Assembly: GCA_009760855.2 (NCBI GenBank)
Contig: WPIO01000007.1
Location: 2,993,501-3,057,500 of the forward strand
Source of the DNA: Cristatella mucedo
Lineage: Eukaryota; Bryozoa; Phylactolaemata; Cristatellidae
Direction: 5' to 3'
DNA length: 64,000 nucleotides
Shown: one piece after another, positions 48,501 through 53,976 of the stretch
Numbering within the stretch: the stretch's first letter is position 1
Layout of the letters: every line of letters starts with the position of its first letter
Notes under the pieces: generated by a model
Databases searched by the model: none
Told to the model about the DNA's origin: nothing
Seen by the model: the letters and a program-made list of their open reading frames with translations, nothing else
Program-made: the position numbers and the translations under genes

Positions 48501-48680
48501 TCGTGCGCTTTTTTATAGATATGCAACGACTGGAAATACGTCGCCGCAGTCATAGATCGCTTGCTGCTGTACGTAAGCCTCGGAGTGACGATATCCGGCA
48601 CCGTGGCAATTATCATCGATGCGCCGCACATTTTCGAATTTGTCAACCAAGTCGAAATCCTAAAGACTTTGATCGGATAG
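14495..48680 (+). CDS. nicotinic acetylcholine receptor, non-alpha subunit (six-exon gene, whole span)
   Basis: A subunit of a pentameric acetylcholine-gated cation channel of the Cys-loop family, acting in the plasma membrane of nerve or muscle. Exons 14495-14543, 37334-37476, 37694-37738, 44983-45092, 47332-48355 and 48519-48680 join at GT-AG sites with phases 1, 0, 0, 2, 0 into 510 residues, the normal family length. Order: signal peptide 1-19, ligand-binding domain with Cys-loop C149-C163, M1 (about 229-253), M2 (261-280), M3 (291-315), cytoplasmic loop with MA helix, M4 (about 464-490). Loop C lacks the YxCC pair and the loop-A Tyr is Leu114, so it is non-alpha; loop D W76 and loop B W170 are kept. 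[11 protein letters not shown] and [12 protein letters not shown] point to the protostome beta1/UNC-29-like group. No stop or frameshift in any exon. Exon joining is read from sequence, not transcripts. Confidence 0.9.
14604..14645. repeat. (GCC)n trinucleotide tract just inside intron 1
   Basis: About ten GCC units, starting roughly 60 bp after the exon 1 donor. It yields poly-Ala and poly-Gly frames that are not coding. Confidence 0.9.
14650..15320. other. GC-rich start of intron 1, nothing recognised
   Basis: CpG-rich sequence continues to about 15250. Chance frames on both strands; no domain signature. Confidence 0.4.
15325..15470. repeat. (CT)n-rich tract
   Basis: Pure CT at about 15325-15372, then interrupted CT/CCT/TATC sequence. 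Confidence 0.95.
15471..16880. other. intron 1 sequence without recognised genes
   Basis: CpG-rich in places, with G-runs at about 15620-15630 and 15891-15909. Open frames lack any recognisable domain. Confidence 0.4.
16881..17083. repeat. (GA)n-rich region
   Basis: Two GA tracts (about 16897-16948 and 17029-17083) separated by about 80 bp of mixed purine-rich sequence. Confidence 0.9.
17179..17451. repeat. 31-bp minisatellite, nine units in two alternating variants
   Basis: The unit is GGTCTATTCG plus CCCAGTGGCAG (variant A) or CCTAGTCGCAG (variant B) plus GATGTTGGAC. The order is A B A A B A B A B, the last unit cut at GATG. Since 31 is not a multiple of three and no unit carries a stop, all forward frames stay open and produce a repeated 31-residue peptide; this is not evidence of a gene. 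Confidence 0.97.
17452..18811. other. intron 1 sequence; small hairpin at about 18311-18342
   Basis: No coding signature. GAGACCCTAGGG / CCTTAGGGTCTC form a short hairpin and the TTAGGGTCTCATA word repeats just after it. A C-run lies at about 18176-18196. Confidence 0.4.
18812..18926 (-). mobile_element. LINE-A extreme 3' end
   Basis: (TAA)n, then the hairpin AGCGCCCTCAGAGAACTCAA / TCTCTTTCTAGGCGCTTTAC and the start of the 3' UTR; nothing further upstream of the element survives. Confidence 0.9.
18927..19125. repeat. AT-rich degenerate tandem repeats
   Basis: Variants of TTTATATTACAGATACTA and TACTACATATATA recur over about 200 bp. Confidence 0.8.
19126..19490 (+). mobile_element. LINE-A relic (RT C-terminal region)
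   Basis: Reads [20 protein letters not shown], then GLSKLF-like and [13 protein letters not shown]-like sequence: the [14 protein letters not shown] block, heavily diverged and frameshifted. An 11-bp CTTCAGATAC-type tandem repeat lies inside at about 19393-19432. Confidence 0.6.
19491..20624. other. intron 1 sequence without recognised genes
   Basis: Nothing recognised on either strand. Confidence 0.4.
20625..21365 (-). mobile_element. LINE-A relic (RT)
   Basis: On the minus strand, [20 protein letters not shown] aligns with the [20 protein letters not shown] core of LINE-A (motif C, here CADD), followed by a much eroded C-terminal half. Confidence 0.6.
21366..21856. other. intron 1 sequence without recognised genes
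   Basis: C-run at about 21413-21422; no coding signature. Confidence 0.4.
21857..22031 (-). mobile_element. SINE-I, full-length copy with target-site duplication
   Basis: On the minus strand: GTGAGACGTGATGACGCACT head, box B GGTTCGAATCC, GGTGGGTGATTCTTAATTGC body and the AATCAGCTAGTA end followed by a T-run. CGATGAAA flanks it at 21849-21856 and 22032-22039, an 8-bp target-site duplication showing retrotransposition. Confidence 0.85.
22040..23346. other. intron 1 sequence without recognised genes
   Basis: No long frames or family signatures recognised. Confidence 0.4.
23347..23490 (-). mobile_element. SINE-II copy: tRNA-like head with LINE-type 3' hairpin
   Basis: On the minus strand: GCGGTTAAGGTGCTCGCCCC (A-box side), GTGGGCTCGAGCCCC (B box), then GCGCCTGAATAGAGATTAAG and TTCTCTTGGGGCGCTATATA. 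The last part is the same double stem as the LINE-A/C tail. It ends in a two-fold TTCATTTATATAA-type repeat (23351-23375). Confidence 0.75.
23800..23890. repeat. (GT)n and (CT)n compound microsatellite
   Basis: GTGTGTGTGTGCGCGTGCGTG followed by interrupted CT repeats. Confidence 0.95.
24050..25100. other. CpG-rich block in intron 1, with a CGG/CCG inverted repeat
   Basis: High GC and CpG throughout. At 24858-24876 and 24892-24910, 19-bp (CGG)n and (CCG)n arms pair around a 15-nt spacer. Possible alternative promoter or exon region, but no signal peptide or domain was recognised. Confidence 0.5.
25127..25311 (-). mobile_element. SINE-I, near full-length copy
   Basis: On the minus strand: AGCCGTGATGGCACACTAGG start (A box), TAAGGCGGTTGCTTTCACGA, box B GGTTCGATTCC, body with GCCACTGCAAGCGGTGGTGA and the TTAGCAGCCTC region, ending in ATCAGCTAGGATTTTTTTTA. 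The terminal T-run is eight bases. Confidence 0.9.
25858..25865 (+). promoter_or_regulatory. TATA-like motif
   Basis: TATATAAG in a GC-rich setting, 90 bp before the SINE-I fragment at 25950. No downstream coding frame supports a gene; it could be a chance match or a relic LTR promoter. Confidence 0.2.
25950..26030 (+). mobile_element. SINE-I 3' fragment
   Basis: CTGCGGCGATAACCATTAAA, GCTCTGCTGCTATACAAATG and AGGCTGTTGAATCAGCTAAG correspond to the 3' half of the family. Confidence 0.7.
26265..27400. mobile_element. cluster of short, old LINE-A fragments in both orientations
   Basis: A + piece at 26265-26350 (CAGAAATTGCAAAGCCTCAC), a - piece at about 26365-26450, and a longer + piece at 26490-26785 that includes TATAGGCTTTCATTGTTATG (YADD region). 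The remainder to 27400 is not confidently assigned. Confidence 0.5.
27401..29045 (+). mobile_element. LINE-A relic, RT to 3' end
   Basis: [20 protein letters not shown] (RT motif A) at about 27575-27630. A diverged [17 protein letters not shown] region lies near 28000, then [16 protein letters not shown] near 28655-28700, and a decayed 3' hairpin at about 28985-29030. Many indels. A separate minus-strand LINE tail (27773-27865) is inserted within it. Confidence 0.6.
27773..27865 (-). mobile_element. LINE 3' tail fragment
   Basis: AATAATAATA, then CCTCGGAGAACTTAAACTCT / TTCTAGATGC hairpin and GCTGCAAAGGAAGCATGATT, the LINE-A/C 3' end in minus orientation. Confidence 0.75.
29046..29769. other. 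intron 1 sequence, nothing firmly recognised
   Basis: Ordinary composition; no recognisable frame or repeat. Confidence 0.4.
29770..29942 (-). mobile_element. SINE-I copy (diverged 3' half)
   Basis: On the minus strand: GTGAGCGTGATGGCACACTA, GGTAAGGTGATTGC, box B GGATCGAATCC-like sequence, and a 3' half with several indels. Confidence 0.75.
29960..30200 (+). mobile_element. LINE-A relic
   Basis: KLEELTLKI and a following SSRPIFS stretch match the [14 protein letters not shown] to SAYFQLHNI section of LINE-A. Confidence 0.55.
30201..30849. other. intron 1 sequence; AT-rich repeats at 30480-30660
   Basis: TTATATTATACTCCTCATTA and ATCAAATATAATAT words recur; no gene recognised. Confidence 0.45.
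30850..31950. other. CpG-rich block with long chance frames on both strands
   Basis: Very high GC and CpG density leaves open frames up to 307 residues on + and 183 residues on -, all rich in Ala, Arg, Pro and Gly and without a recognisable domain. No frame gives a signal peptide with a phase-1 donor as convincing as 14495. It could be a regulatory element or an untranslated exon of the receptor gene or of an unseen transcript. Confidence 0.45.
32507..32672 (+). mobile_element. SINE-I nested in LINE-B
   Basis: CACTAGGTATGGCGGTTGCT, box B GGTTCGATTCC at about 32568-32578, body, and GTTTAATCAGCTAGGATTTA. The first bases of the family are missing. It interrupts LINE-B between its GTGGCTGCA and AGGCTGAT. 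Confidence 0.85.
32759..32838. repeat. (TA)n microsatellite
   Basis: Uninterrupted TA tract of about 80 bp inside the LINE-B copy. Confidence 0.95.
33478..33536. repeat. (TA)n microsatellite
   Basis: TA tract with two single-base interruptions, close to a palindrome. Confidence 0.9.
33547..33646. repeat. 100-bp near-perfect palindrome with a TA core
   Basis: AGCTACCAACTTACTGCAGT at the left end mirrors the right end; the arms also share AAAATAAAAATGAGTGATTA and differ by about one base in 50. Confidence 0.95.
33940..34045 (+). mobile_element. possible third tRNA-like SINE fragment
   Basis: AAGGTGCTGAAACCTAATGA, GGGTCATGGGTTCAAGACCC (B-box-like) and TTAGTGGCAATC resemble a tRNA-derived head. 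Only one copy is seen. Confidence 0.3.
34053..34235 (-). mobile_element. SINE-I copy
   Basis: On the minus strand: AGCCGTGAAGACACACTAGG, TAAGGCGGTTGCTTGTCATG, box B GGTTCGAATCC, body, and the end at AGTATTTTTTAG. The T-run is six bases. Confidence 0.85.
34480..37333. other. CpG-rich block ending at exon 2
   Basis: About 2.8 kb of high CpG density with no recognisable domain. A frame opening at 37069 continues without a stop straight into exon 2 and includes a poly-Ala run (37180-37215), but its start is not a signal peptide. The block may hold an alternative promoter or first exon. Confidence 0.4.
37334..37476 (+). CDS. receptor exon 2: N-terminal helix and first beta strands
   Basis: The acceptor GCCGTAG| is followed by GT that completes Cys17, then [40 protein letters not shown] and LFQVVTV before the donor |GTAAGT. 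The DLFE...YNPLVRPV pattern is the canonical start of the mature receptor; N45-H-T is a glycosylation sequon. At 143 bp it is close to exon 2 of vertebrate receptor genes. The upstream polypyrimidine tract is weak, so the 5' boundary rests mainly on phase. Confidence 0.88.
37559..37615. repeat. perfect GC-rich hairpin in intron 2
   Basis: Arms of 26 bp (37559-37584 and 37590-37615) are exact inverted copies around the loop TCTGA. The arm begins GACGCCGCACACGGCGCTGC. It occupies a quarter of the 217-bp intron. Confidence 0.97.
37694..37738 (+). CDS. receptor exon 3: 45-bp loop-D exon
   Basis: TTATTACAG| precedes [15 protein letters not shown] and |GTAAGC follows. Exactly 45 bp, the length of exon 3 in vertebrate receptor genes. 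It carries the conserved NQIM and the loop-D Trp (W76) of the complementary binding face. Confidence 0.93.
37882..37907 (-). other. potential G-quadruplex on the minus strand
   Basis: Four CCCCC runs separated by single G (GCCCCCGCCCCCGCCCCC and neighbours), giving GGGGG runs on the other strand, 145 bp into intron 3. Confidence 0.6.
38337..38504 (-). mobile_element. LINE-A extreme 3' end
   Basis: (TAA)n at 38338-38364, hairpin with CACTCTCAGAGAACGCAATC / TCTTTCTAGGG, and about 90 bp of 3' UTR. Confidence 0.85.
38905..39738 (-). mobile_element. LINE-A 3' copy, relatively young
   Basis: The minus-strand frame 39786-39073 is open for 237 residues through [55 protein letters not shown] and [10 protein letters not shown]. 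Then come the 3' UTR, hairpin and (TAA)n at 38905-38923. 5'-truncated at about 39738. Confidence 0.9.
39833..40197 (+). mobile_element. LINE-A 3' end, inverted partner of the previous copy
   Basis: [18 protein letters not shown]-like sequence (frameshifted), 3' UTR, hairpin at about 40127-40170 and (ATT)n. It pairs with 38905-39272 as an inverted repeat of about 365 bp with a spacer of about 560 bp. Confidence 0.9.
40455..40645. mobile_element. possible DNA-transposon fragment with G-rich ends
   Basis: ACGGCGGGGCCATATGGCGG on the left and CCGGGCTCCGCCCCTGGGGC on the right resemble the ends at 13316-13613. Weak. Confidence 0.3.
40835..42320 (-). mobile_element. LINE-C (LINE-B-like RT, hairpin tail), interrupted by LINE-B
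   Basis: 3' hairpin at about 40862-40900 with TAATAATAAG. Upstream on the minus strand: [14 protein letters not shown] (motif B) near 41545, motif [21 protein letters not shown] at about 42180-42120, and [20 protein letters not shown] near 42240-42190. The reading breaks between LRTAI and GLADEAL, exactly where the LINE-B insertion lies. The region after motif C is shortened. Confidence 0.7.
41695..42101 (-). mobile_element. LINE-B insertion inside LINE-C
   Basis: On the minus strand: CTGCACCAGTTTCAGCCTCT start, then NKLAVPF-equivalent and [40 protein letters not shown], and a tail near 41695 (GAGATACATTACAT). Sequences either side join into one RT frame. Confidence 0.85.
42326..42625 (+). 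mobile_element. LINE-B/C RT fragment in opposite orientation
   Basis: [20 protein letters not shown] contains RT motif C with YADC in place of YADD, followed by [17 protein letters not shown]. It abuts the minus-strand copy, suggesting an inversion within one element. Confidence 0.6.
42685..43756 (-). mobile_element. LINE-A copy with internal deletion
   Basis: Hairpin and (TAA)n-like tail at 42690-42765, then [20 protein letters not shown]. Near 43040-43070 the C-terminal middle part is missing and replaced by a short inverted repeat (AACTACATAACA / TGTTATGTAGTT). RT resumes with [20 protein letters not shown], and motif [21 protein letters not shown] (substituted) lies near 43690-43640. Confidence 0.85.
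43757..44275 (+). mobile_element. LINE-B 3' part (diverged)
   Basis: [51 protein letters not shown] and a decayed tail. No ACATT repeat remains. Confidence 0.7.
44276..44982. other. intron 3 sequence before exon 4, nothing recognised
   Basis: No open frame of interest. The sequence ends with the acceptor CATTTTTAG at 44982. Confidence 0.5.
44983..45092 (+). CDS. receptor exon 4: 110-bp loop-A exon
   Basis: TCATTTTTAG| then [36 protein letters not shown] and the first two bases of Asn116, then |GTGAGC. Exactly 110 bp, as in vertebrate exon 4, ending in phase 2. WxPDIVL is the loop-A signature, but the aromatic residue of alpha subunits is Leu114. C103 is not part of the usual disulfides. Confidence 0.95.
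45093..45504. other. start of intron 4, nothing recognised
   Basis: No repeat or frame recognised up to the LINE-A fragment at about 45505. Confidence 0.45.
45505..45860 (+). mobile_element. LINE-A fragment
   Basis: [20 protein letters not shown] and [20 protein letters not shown] sections, truncated at both ends. Confidence 0.75.
45895..46790 (-). mobile_element. LINE-A RT fragment without 3' end
   Basis: Minus-strand [20 protein letters not shown] near 46000, motif A region near 46390-46340, and [20 protein letters not shown] near 46680-46620; broken frames. Confidence 0.75.
46795..47322 (+). mobile_element. LINE-A-type relic ending at the exon 5 acceptor
   Basis: [15 protein letters not shown] and a [13 protein letters not shown] block, then a decayed hairpin (GTGCCCGGAAATATTTTCAG / TCTCTGAAGGTG) at about 47226-47262 and an ATTAGT-rich tail to about 47318. 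The exon 5 splice acceptor is at 47331. Confidence 0.65.
47332..48355 (+). CDS. receptor exon 5: binding core, Cys-loop, M1-M3, cytoplasmic loop
   Basis: TTTTCTCCTAG| then T (completing Asn116) and [20 protein letters not shown]. The Cys-loop is C149 to C163 with FPFDQQE between; loop B is [11 protein letters not shown]132-Y-T is a sequon. M1 contains [11 protein letters not shown]. The M2 entrance reads SEAEEK, with Glu at -4', -2' and -1', where the family usually has Gly at -2'. 2' Thr, 9' Leu and 13' Val are normal, and no PAR or PAE insertion of anion channels is present. M3 follows, then a loop of about 138 residues with a Gly/Arg/Gln-rich middle and the MA helix [20 protein letters not shown]. 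The donor GAG|GTAACG is in phase 0; the frame reads on to 48427 but that extension is intronic. Confidence 0.97.
48519..48680 (+). CDS. receptor exon 6: M4 and C terminus
   Basis: CTTTTTTATAG| opens [20 protein letters not shown], then [13 protein letters not shown] and a 20-residue extracellular tail ending KTLIG and TAG at 48678-48680. The [20 protein letters not shown] junction reproduces the conserved DWKYVAxVxDR entry to M4. The 163-bp intron separates it from exon 5, as in vertebrate neuronal subunit genes, where M4 also has its own last exon. Confidence 0.95.
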   Translation: MCNDWKYVAAVIDRLLLYVSLGVTISGTVAIIIDAPHIFEFVNQVEILKTLIG

Positions 48681-49205
48681 CCGATAAAGAAACGCTCGCC
48701 CTCGCAGCTGCGAACCGCACGGCTTTGGGCAGTGGCTGGTCACGAAAGTGGAAGGCTCCTTCGGTAACTTCCGCCACTGCCGAGCACAGCAGGCATGGCT
48801 GTTACGGCGGCTCTTTAAGGAATTCGGAGCTAAGCTAAGCCGACGGCGAGCACTTCATGCACAGAGTGATTCGAGCACTTGGCCTGGCACAGCCAACGCG
48901 CTAGTGCCAGCGCCACTAGCTTATATGTCTGTGTGTGCTGAGAGCAGCAGTCACCGCAAGTGGCTCTATGTGAGCTCTCCCCGGCAGACCTCGCTTGCTT
49001 TTGCATGCCTTGATTAATTTCGTCTCACAGCAGGAGCAGCAGGGTGCCAGGCAGGGCGCTGCCTCTCGCAAGTTTTCTCCCTTTTTCCGCTACCTCGTCA
49101 GCAACCTCCCCCGAGCGCCTGAATAGCACTCTGCGCTCTCGCCTGGAAGTCAACAGCGAGCTGCCATGTGAGGTCAATAAAAGAAACCAGCGGCGCTCTG
49201 ATCGA
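48681..49205 (+). other. probable 3' UTR of the receptor gene
   Basis: No other gene signature after the stop. The first AATAAA is at 49176-49181, followed within 50 bp by a T/G-rich stretch (GGGTCTGCTGGCTTCCTGTC). Confidence 0.5.
49176..49181 (+). terminator. candidate polyadenylation signal
   Basis: AATAAA about 500 bp after the receptor stop codon; the first canonical hexamer on this strand. Confidence 0.5.
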
Positions 49206-49919
49206 GATCTCGGGTCTGCTGGCTTCCTGTCAGGACATCTTCCGTCTACTGTGCACCTGTAAGTCCACCTAACAAAAACATCATCGGATTACTAAAGTGC
49301 CTTCCCTTAAATTGCTTCTCTCCAAAGGAAGTTTCTGGAGCTTTCTGGATCGGGCCAATATTTCCGCCAAGACCGCGATGCAATTAGGTCAAAACCGACC
49401 AGCAAATAGAGTGGCTAGAGCGATGCAGACCGTGAAAATTGGAGCTCTCACAGGCGACCAGTGAAAATGAGAAATCTATAAGCTCTGTCAAGTGGAAGAG
49501 GAACTTCGGGGCTAAATGTGCGGTTCAGTTGATTATGGCGGTCCGAGGGCAGACTCGTGCCTTCTGCCGTCATTCATTCTGATCAGAGAGAGAGAGCCCG
49601 AGCTTATCTGAGCGTGATCAGCATTTAGTCACTCCTAATCTAAGATGGGAGTGATCCAGGTTACTTTGGTGGTCATTTAATCCCCGAACGTCTAAGCTCG
49701 TGCATTAAAACAGGCTCGCCGAAGCGGTCAGTGAAGGATTCCGGGCGGCTCGCTGCGGCTCGATGCTTCTTGGTCACCATGGAGGTCAAGTCAAACTAGC
49801 CCCCACCCCGTGCTTAGGACCTGATTCTTAGTCTGTGCACCCCAGAGAAATTGATTCTATTAGCCACACTCGTGGGCGCTGTTTACTTCTCAATGAACTG
49901 TCATTCTGACGATTAGCTC
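49206..49919. other. downstream flank, nothing recognised
   Basis: No frame or repeat recognised. Confidence 0.4.
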
Positions 49920-51256
49920 GTGAGCCAATCTCCTACCCTTCCGATCTCGCCTGGGCATCACTGGCACTGCTCAGCAATGATTCGGGTCCTATCTCAGCGG
50001 CAGACTCCAGAGTATTGACGCGAACGGACTAAGATAATCCGAGGTACCCCTGAAATATGGGATACCTCAGGGCTCCGTGCTAGGTCCGGTTCTTTTCACG
50101 GTTTATACTCTCCCCCTTGCTGATGTGATTGCCAAGCACAATCTAGGCTTTCACTTCTATGCGGATGACACTCAGTTGTAACTTTGCTTTGATTCCTCCC
50201 AGCATTAGAGCACCTCGAATTCTCTCAACTCACTTGCTGCATGTATTGATGACATCCGCACATGGATGGCAGCAAATTTGCTAAAACTAAACGATGATAA
50301 AACTAACTTGCTAGTTATGGGCAAACCCAGCGTGATTCAGAAATTGGAAAGGCTGACACTCAAAATTGGCTCTGCCAGCATATCTCCTGTTGAATCAGCT
50401 CGAAATCTAGGTGTCATGTTCCAAAGTGACCTCATGTTAGACGACCACATCAGCTCACAGTCAAGTCTGCCTACTTTCAGCTACATAACATTGCTAAAAT
50501 TCGGGCTCGTTTAGATAAGGATACCGCGTCTAAGCTGGTCCGTGAATTTGTGACATCCCGCCATGACTTCTGTAACTCACTGCTTGCTGGCCTACCGGCA
50601 TGTGCAGACAGGCGATTACAGATGGTGCAAAACTCCGCAGCTAGGCTTGTCTGTCGTGAGCGTCGAAGTTGCCACATCACACCACTTCTTGCCGACCTGC
50701 ACTGGCTACCAGTCAAGCAACGGATTGACTTTAAGGTTTTGTCGCTCACTTTTAGGCCACTTCATTCTTTGTCTCCAGCCTATCTCTCAGATCTACTCCC
50801 CCACCAGGCCAAGCATCGTACCACCCGCTTTTCGGAATCCAACAGTTTACCACTACCTCGTACAAACCTCAAATCCTTTGTAGACCGTGCATTTAGTTCG
50901 TATGCTCCCAAAGCCTGGAACTCCCTCCCGACCTGCGTCAGAACATCCCCTGACCAGACCACATTTAAAAGGAACTTAAAAGCACACCTATGTAGGACAG
51001 CATTTAGTGGATCGGTGTGATTCGTCCTTGATGTGCTTATGCGTGCTGACACTGTGCATGCTGCCACTAACCACATTTGCATGCTGACCCTGAGCATGTC
51101 ACCCCTAACCATGTTATTCATTTTGTTTGTTTTTCAAGCATGATTTTACTTACCATTCAATTGTATTTCCCTTTGCAGCAAATGTAAAGTGCCTAGAGAG
51201 AGATTGAGTTCTCTGAGGGCGCTTTATCAAGTGCATTATTATTATTCTTATTATTA
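49920..51256 (+). mobile_element. LINE-A, RT motif B to 3' end
   Basis: [20 protein letters not shown], then [11 protein letters not shown] (stop after L), AANLLKLNDDKTNLLVMGKP, and [20 protein letters not shown] to the end of the C-terminal domain. Then 3' UTR, hairpin (about 51188-51232) and (ATT)n. The 156-residue C-terminal frame is intact; upstream there are stops and one frameshift near 50460. Confidence 0.9.
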
Positions 51257-51478
51257 AGCGTGCTGACACTTTCCATGCTGCCACTAATCCCATTTGCAAG
51301 CTGACCCTGTGCATGTCACCCCTAACCATGTTATTTAGGCTTATCAAGCATGATATTACTCACCATTCAATCGCGCTTCCCTTTGCAGCAAATATGAAGC
51401 GCCTAGATAGAGATTGAGTTCTCTGAGGCCGCTTTATCAAGTGCATCATTATAATTATTATTATTATTATTACTATAT
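51257..51478 (+). mobile_element. second LINE-A 3' end in tandem
   Basis: 3' UTR from CGTGCTGACACTTTCCATGC to the hairpin (about 51398-51440) and (ATT)n, starting directly at the (ATT)n tail of the previous copy. Confidence 0.9.
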
Positions 51479-52106
51479 CCACGTGCGGCTGCAGCCAGGG
51501 GAGGCAGCCATATTTCTGCCCTTTAGCAAGGCCGATTGGAGCTTTAGTCCTCCCCAGCCCCTACCTACGCTTTTTTACGATAAGACAAACGCCTGTGGAC
51601 AAGACAACGGCCAATGCAAGATACTAGTAAATACGCTATTAGATACTGCAATAGCCCTTAAAACAACCAATCAGCCGCTTCAGGGAGTTCATTGCAGAAC
51701 CAGTCATACGGCGAACCGTAGGTCTTCTGCATGAGCTTCCGCCCTTCCGAACCAGCTCAAACAGCAACAAATCTCAGCCATATAGCTCACAGCTACCAGA
51801 TCTAGTCAAGCTGTTGCCATTGGCTGCTGTGCGCCACTTCAAGGCTAGAGCTGTGCATACCACAATCTTTGTGCTTTCTCAGCCCCATCGGCAAAGGCAG
51901 GCGATCCGTCACTTTCAGGTGATAGCATGGCTCAAATAATCTTCCATTCAGATCACGTATCCACTTGACCCCCGGAACAGGCGCAACAGACACCGTGAAT
52001 ATCCTTTATCGGGTCTGAGGCCAAAACTATTTTATGCCGAAGACATTTTGCACTCAGTAAGCACATTCTGAGAACGAGCGCTTTCCGTAACCGCGAGTCA
52101 CTTCAA
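51479..52106. other. flank, nothing recognised
   Basis: No gene or repeat recognised. Confidence 0.4.
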
Positions 52107-53040
52107 TATACAGTGGTACCTTGACTTGGGAGTCGGCCCAACTTGTGAGTTTTTTGAGACACGAGCTGTATCTCGGTCGATTTTCTCTTTGAGTTGAGAG
52201 CTAAACTTCGGATTACGAGCCAAATCCAGATACCAGATATCGCCTCAGTCGCCTCAGCGAACGTCGCAGTGAACCACGTAGCAACATCCGCCCAACATGC
52301 CGAGCCGCACGCTCGTTCACTGTAAGCGGTTGGCAACGGAATTGCTCTCATGCATACCAGTGCGAGTGGGCGTGTCAGCGACGCAAGCAAGAGGTTAGAG
52401 GAAGGAGCTTTGAGAAGTTACTCAGGCCTGCAATGGTAGGGCCGCGATAGACGTTCAGCTGTACGATACTGCCTGACCCGGATGTGACGTCGAGCGCTGG
52501 CCCGGCGGTTCGGCAGACTATCGCGAGCCATCCTGGTGCTTGGACGCATAAGATCATCGCTAGACTCCGGTATTGACCCGACTAAGGCAAGAACAGCTGA
52601 GTGCGTACTGTACTCTACTTAGGAAGTACCATCGTGTAAGAATTCCGCAAGTAATAGATAGCAGTCGGCACGTCGGCCTAAAACCCAGCCAATAAGCCTC
52701 ACTTTCGGCTAAGTTTCGGCTGTCTGTTCGCTCGCCTGATTGCCCCACTGCTGTCACTCGTTTTTTTCCGGATTGCCAGAGCTTGCTTGACGAAAAGCCA
52801 AAGAAACTACACGGCGCCATGCGACTCCCGAAGAGCATCATCCGCGGTTACACTCAAAGTGGAAGCGTCAGTGATCAGAGCTCGCATTTGAATCGTGGTG
52901 TTTCTTGTGGGTCCGGAACGGATGAATCAATAACCTTTCAAATCATTTCAATGGGGAAAATTGATTTTAAATCCGAGTAATTTTGGCTGCGAGCTTCGTT
53001 TTAGGCTCCCGCGCGACTTTCTGTCTGCTCGCGGCTTGAT
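52107..53040. mobile_element. remnant of a Tc1/mariner-pogo-like DNA transposon
   Basis: The left end CAGTGGTACCTTGACTTGGG is followed by GTGAGTTTTTTGAGACACGA and GCTGTATCTCGGTCGATTTT. The right part holds TTTCAATGGGGAAAATTGAT and TTTAAATCCGAGTAATTTT. These match, from memory, the ends of Tigger/mariner-like elements with CAGTGGAACCTTGG-type termini. The right inverted repeat is lost and no transposase frame is recognisable inside. Confidence 0.5.
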
Positions 53041-53659
53041 AAAAACAGTCGGCTTATTTCGGATCCGATTTCAGGCTACGTCCTTTTCAATACAAGCCTA
53101 TCTACTGCAAATCGTGGTAGCTTTCTTTATCAAAGCGGTGTAGCTGCTTCAGAACTCAAGCCACGACGATGAAAGACTGTACGAATAACGGTGCTGTTCC
53201 TTGTGCACGCCTGAAAGTTGTGGTGCGGTTGAAGGTGACGTTTTGAAGCAAGCTTACCGAATCGTAGAGGCAGCGTCCATGCACTCGGTAAAAGCAGTTA
53301 TGCTATCTGGTTACTAATTCATCAGTACTGAGGGCCGCGTGTATCATCCAATAAGGTTTTTAGTAAATGATTACTCATATTCACTTCAGGTCATCTGTTT
53401 TTTAGGTTCTGAGCCTAAGGATCTAACGTATCCAGCTCTTTCAAGTATCTATCAAGTTTATTATTTAAGAACCGCTAGTAATCTCTTTGAACTGTCATAA
53501 CCTGACTTTTTTTAATTGTCAATACGGCATTATAGCTTTTGAGTTTTGCCGAGTCAATGCGCTGAAATTATATTAACATGTTCATATGAGGTGAGACTTA
53601 AATAAAATCTATACAGTGGTACACGTGCACCCTATCAAATCATATTTCCGCCACAAAGT
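53041..53659. other. flank, nothing recognised
   Basis: A second CAGTGGTAC word occurs at about 53614 but in the same orientation as 52107, so it does not pair as an inverted end. Confidence 0.4.
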
Positions 53660-53976
53660 CGTATTGTATTTGTACGAGTATAAGTCGCACCCGAGCATAA
53701 ATCGCACCCTAAATTGATGGACAATTTTTTTATTTAAAAATACTGCAGAATATACCGCTCACTTTGTAATAATATAATTTTGCTTGAATCATCAGAGTTA
53801 GCAAGAAATTCGTTTAAATAGTTAATAATTAATCCCATATGAACAAGTTGGGCAGTCTAGATAGATAGGCAAGGAGTGATTTTCTTGATTTTGACTTGTA
53901 GTGTAGAAGTCGCCGGTCTATTTTTTCAAAAGACATTGGATAAAAAGCGACTTATACTCGTAAAAATATGGTATAA
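53660..53976. mobile_element. MITE with TACGAGTATAAGTCGC inverted ends
   Basis: The left end (to TACGAGTATAAGTCGCACCC at 53673-53692) and right end (GCGACTTATACTCGTAAAAA at 53948-53966) are inverted copies over about 25 bp. The interior is AT-rich and non-coding. The GAGTATAAGTCGCACC motif is known from nonautonomous DNA transposons in many animals; superfamily not assigned. Confidence 0.7.
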
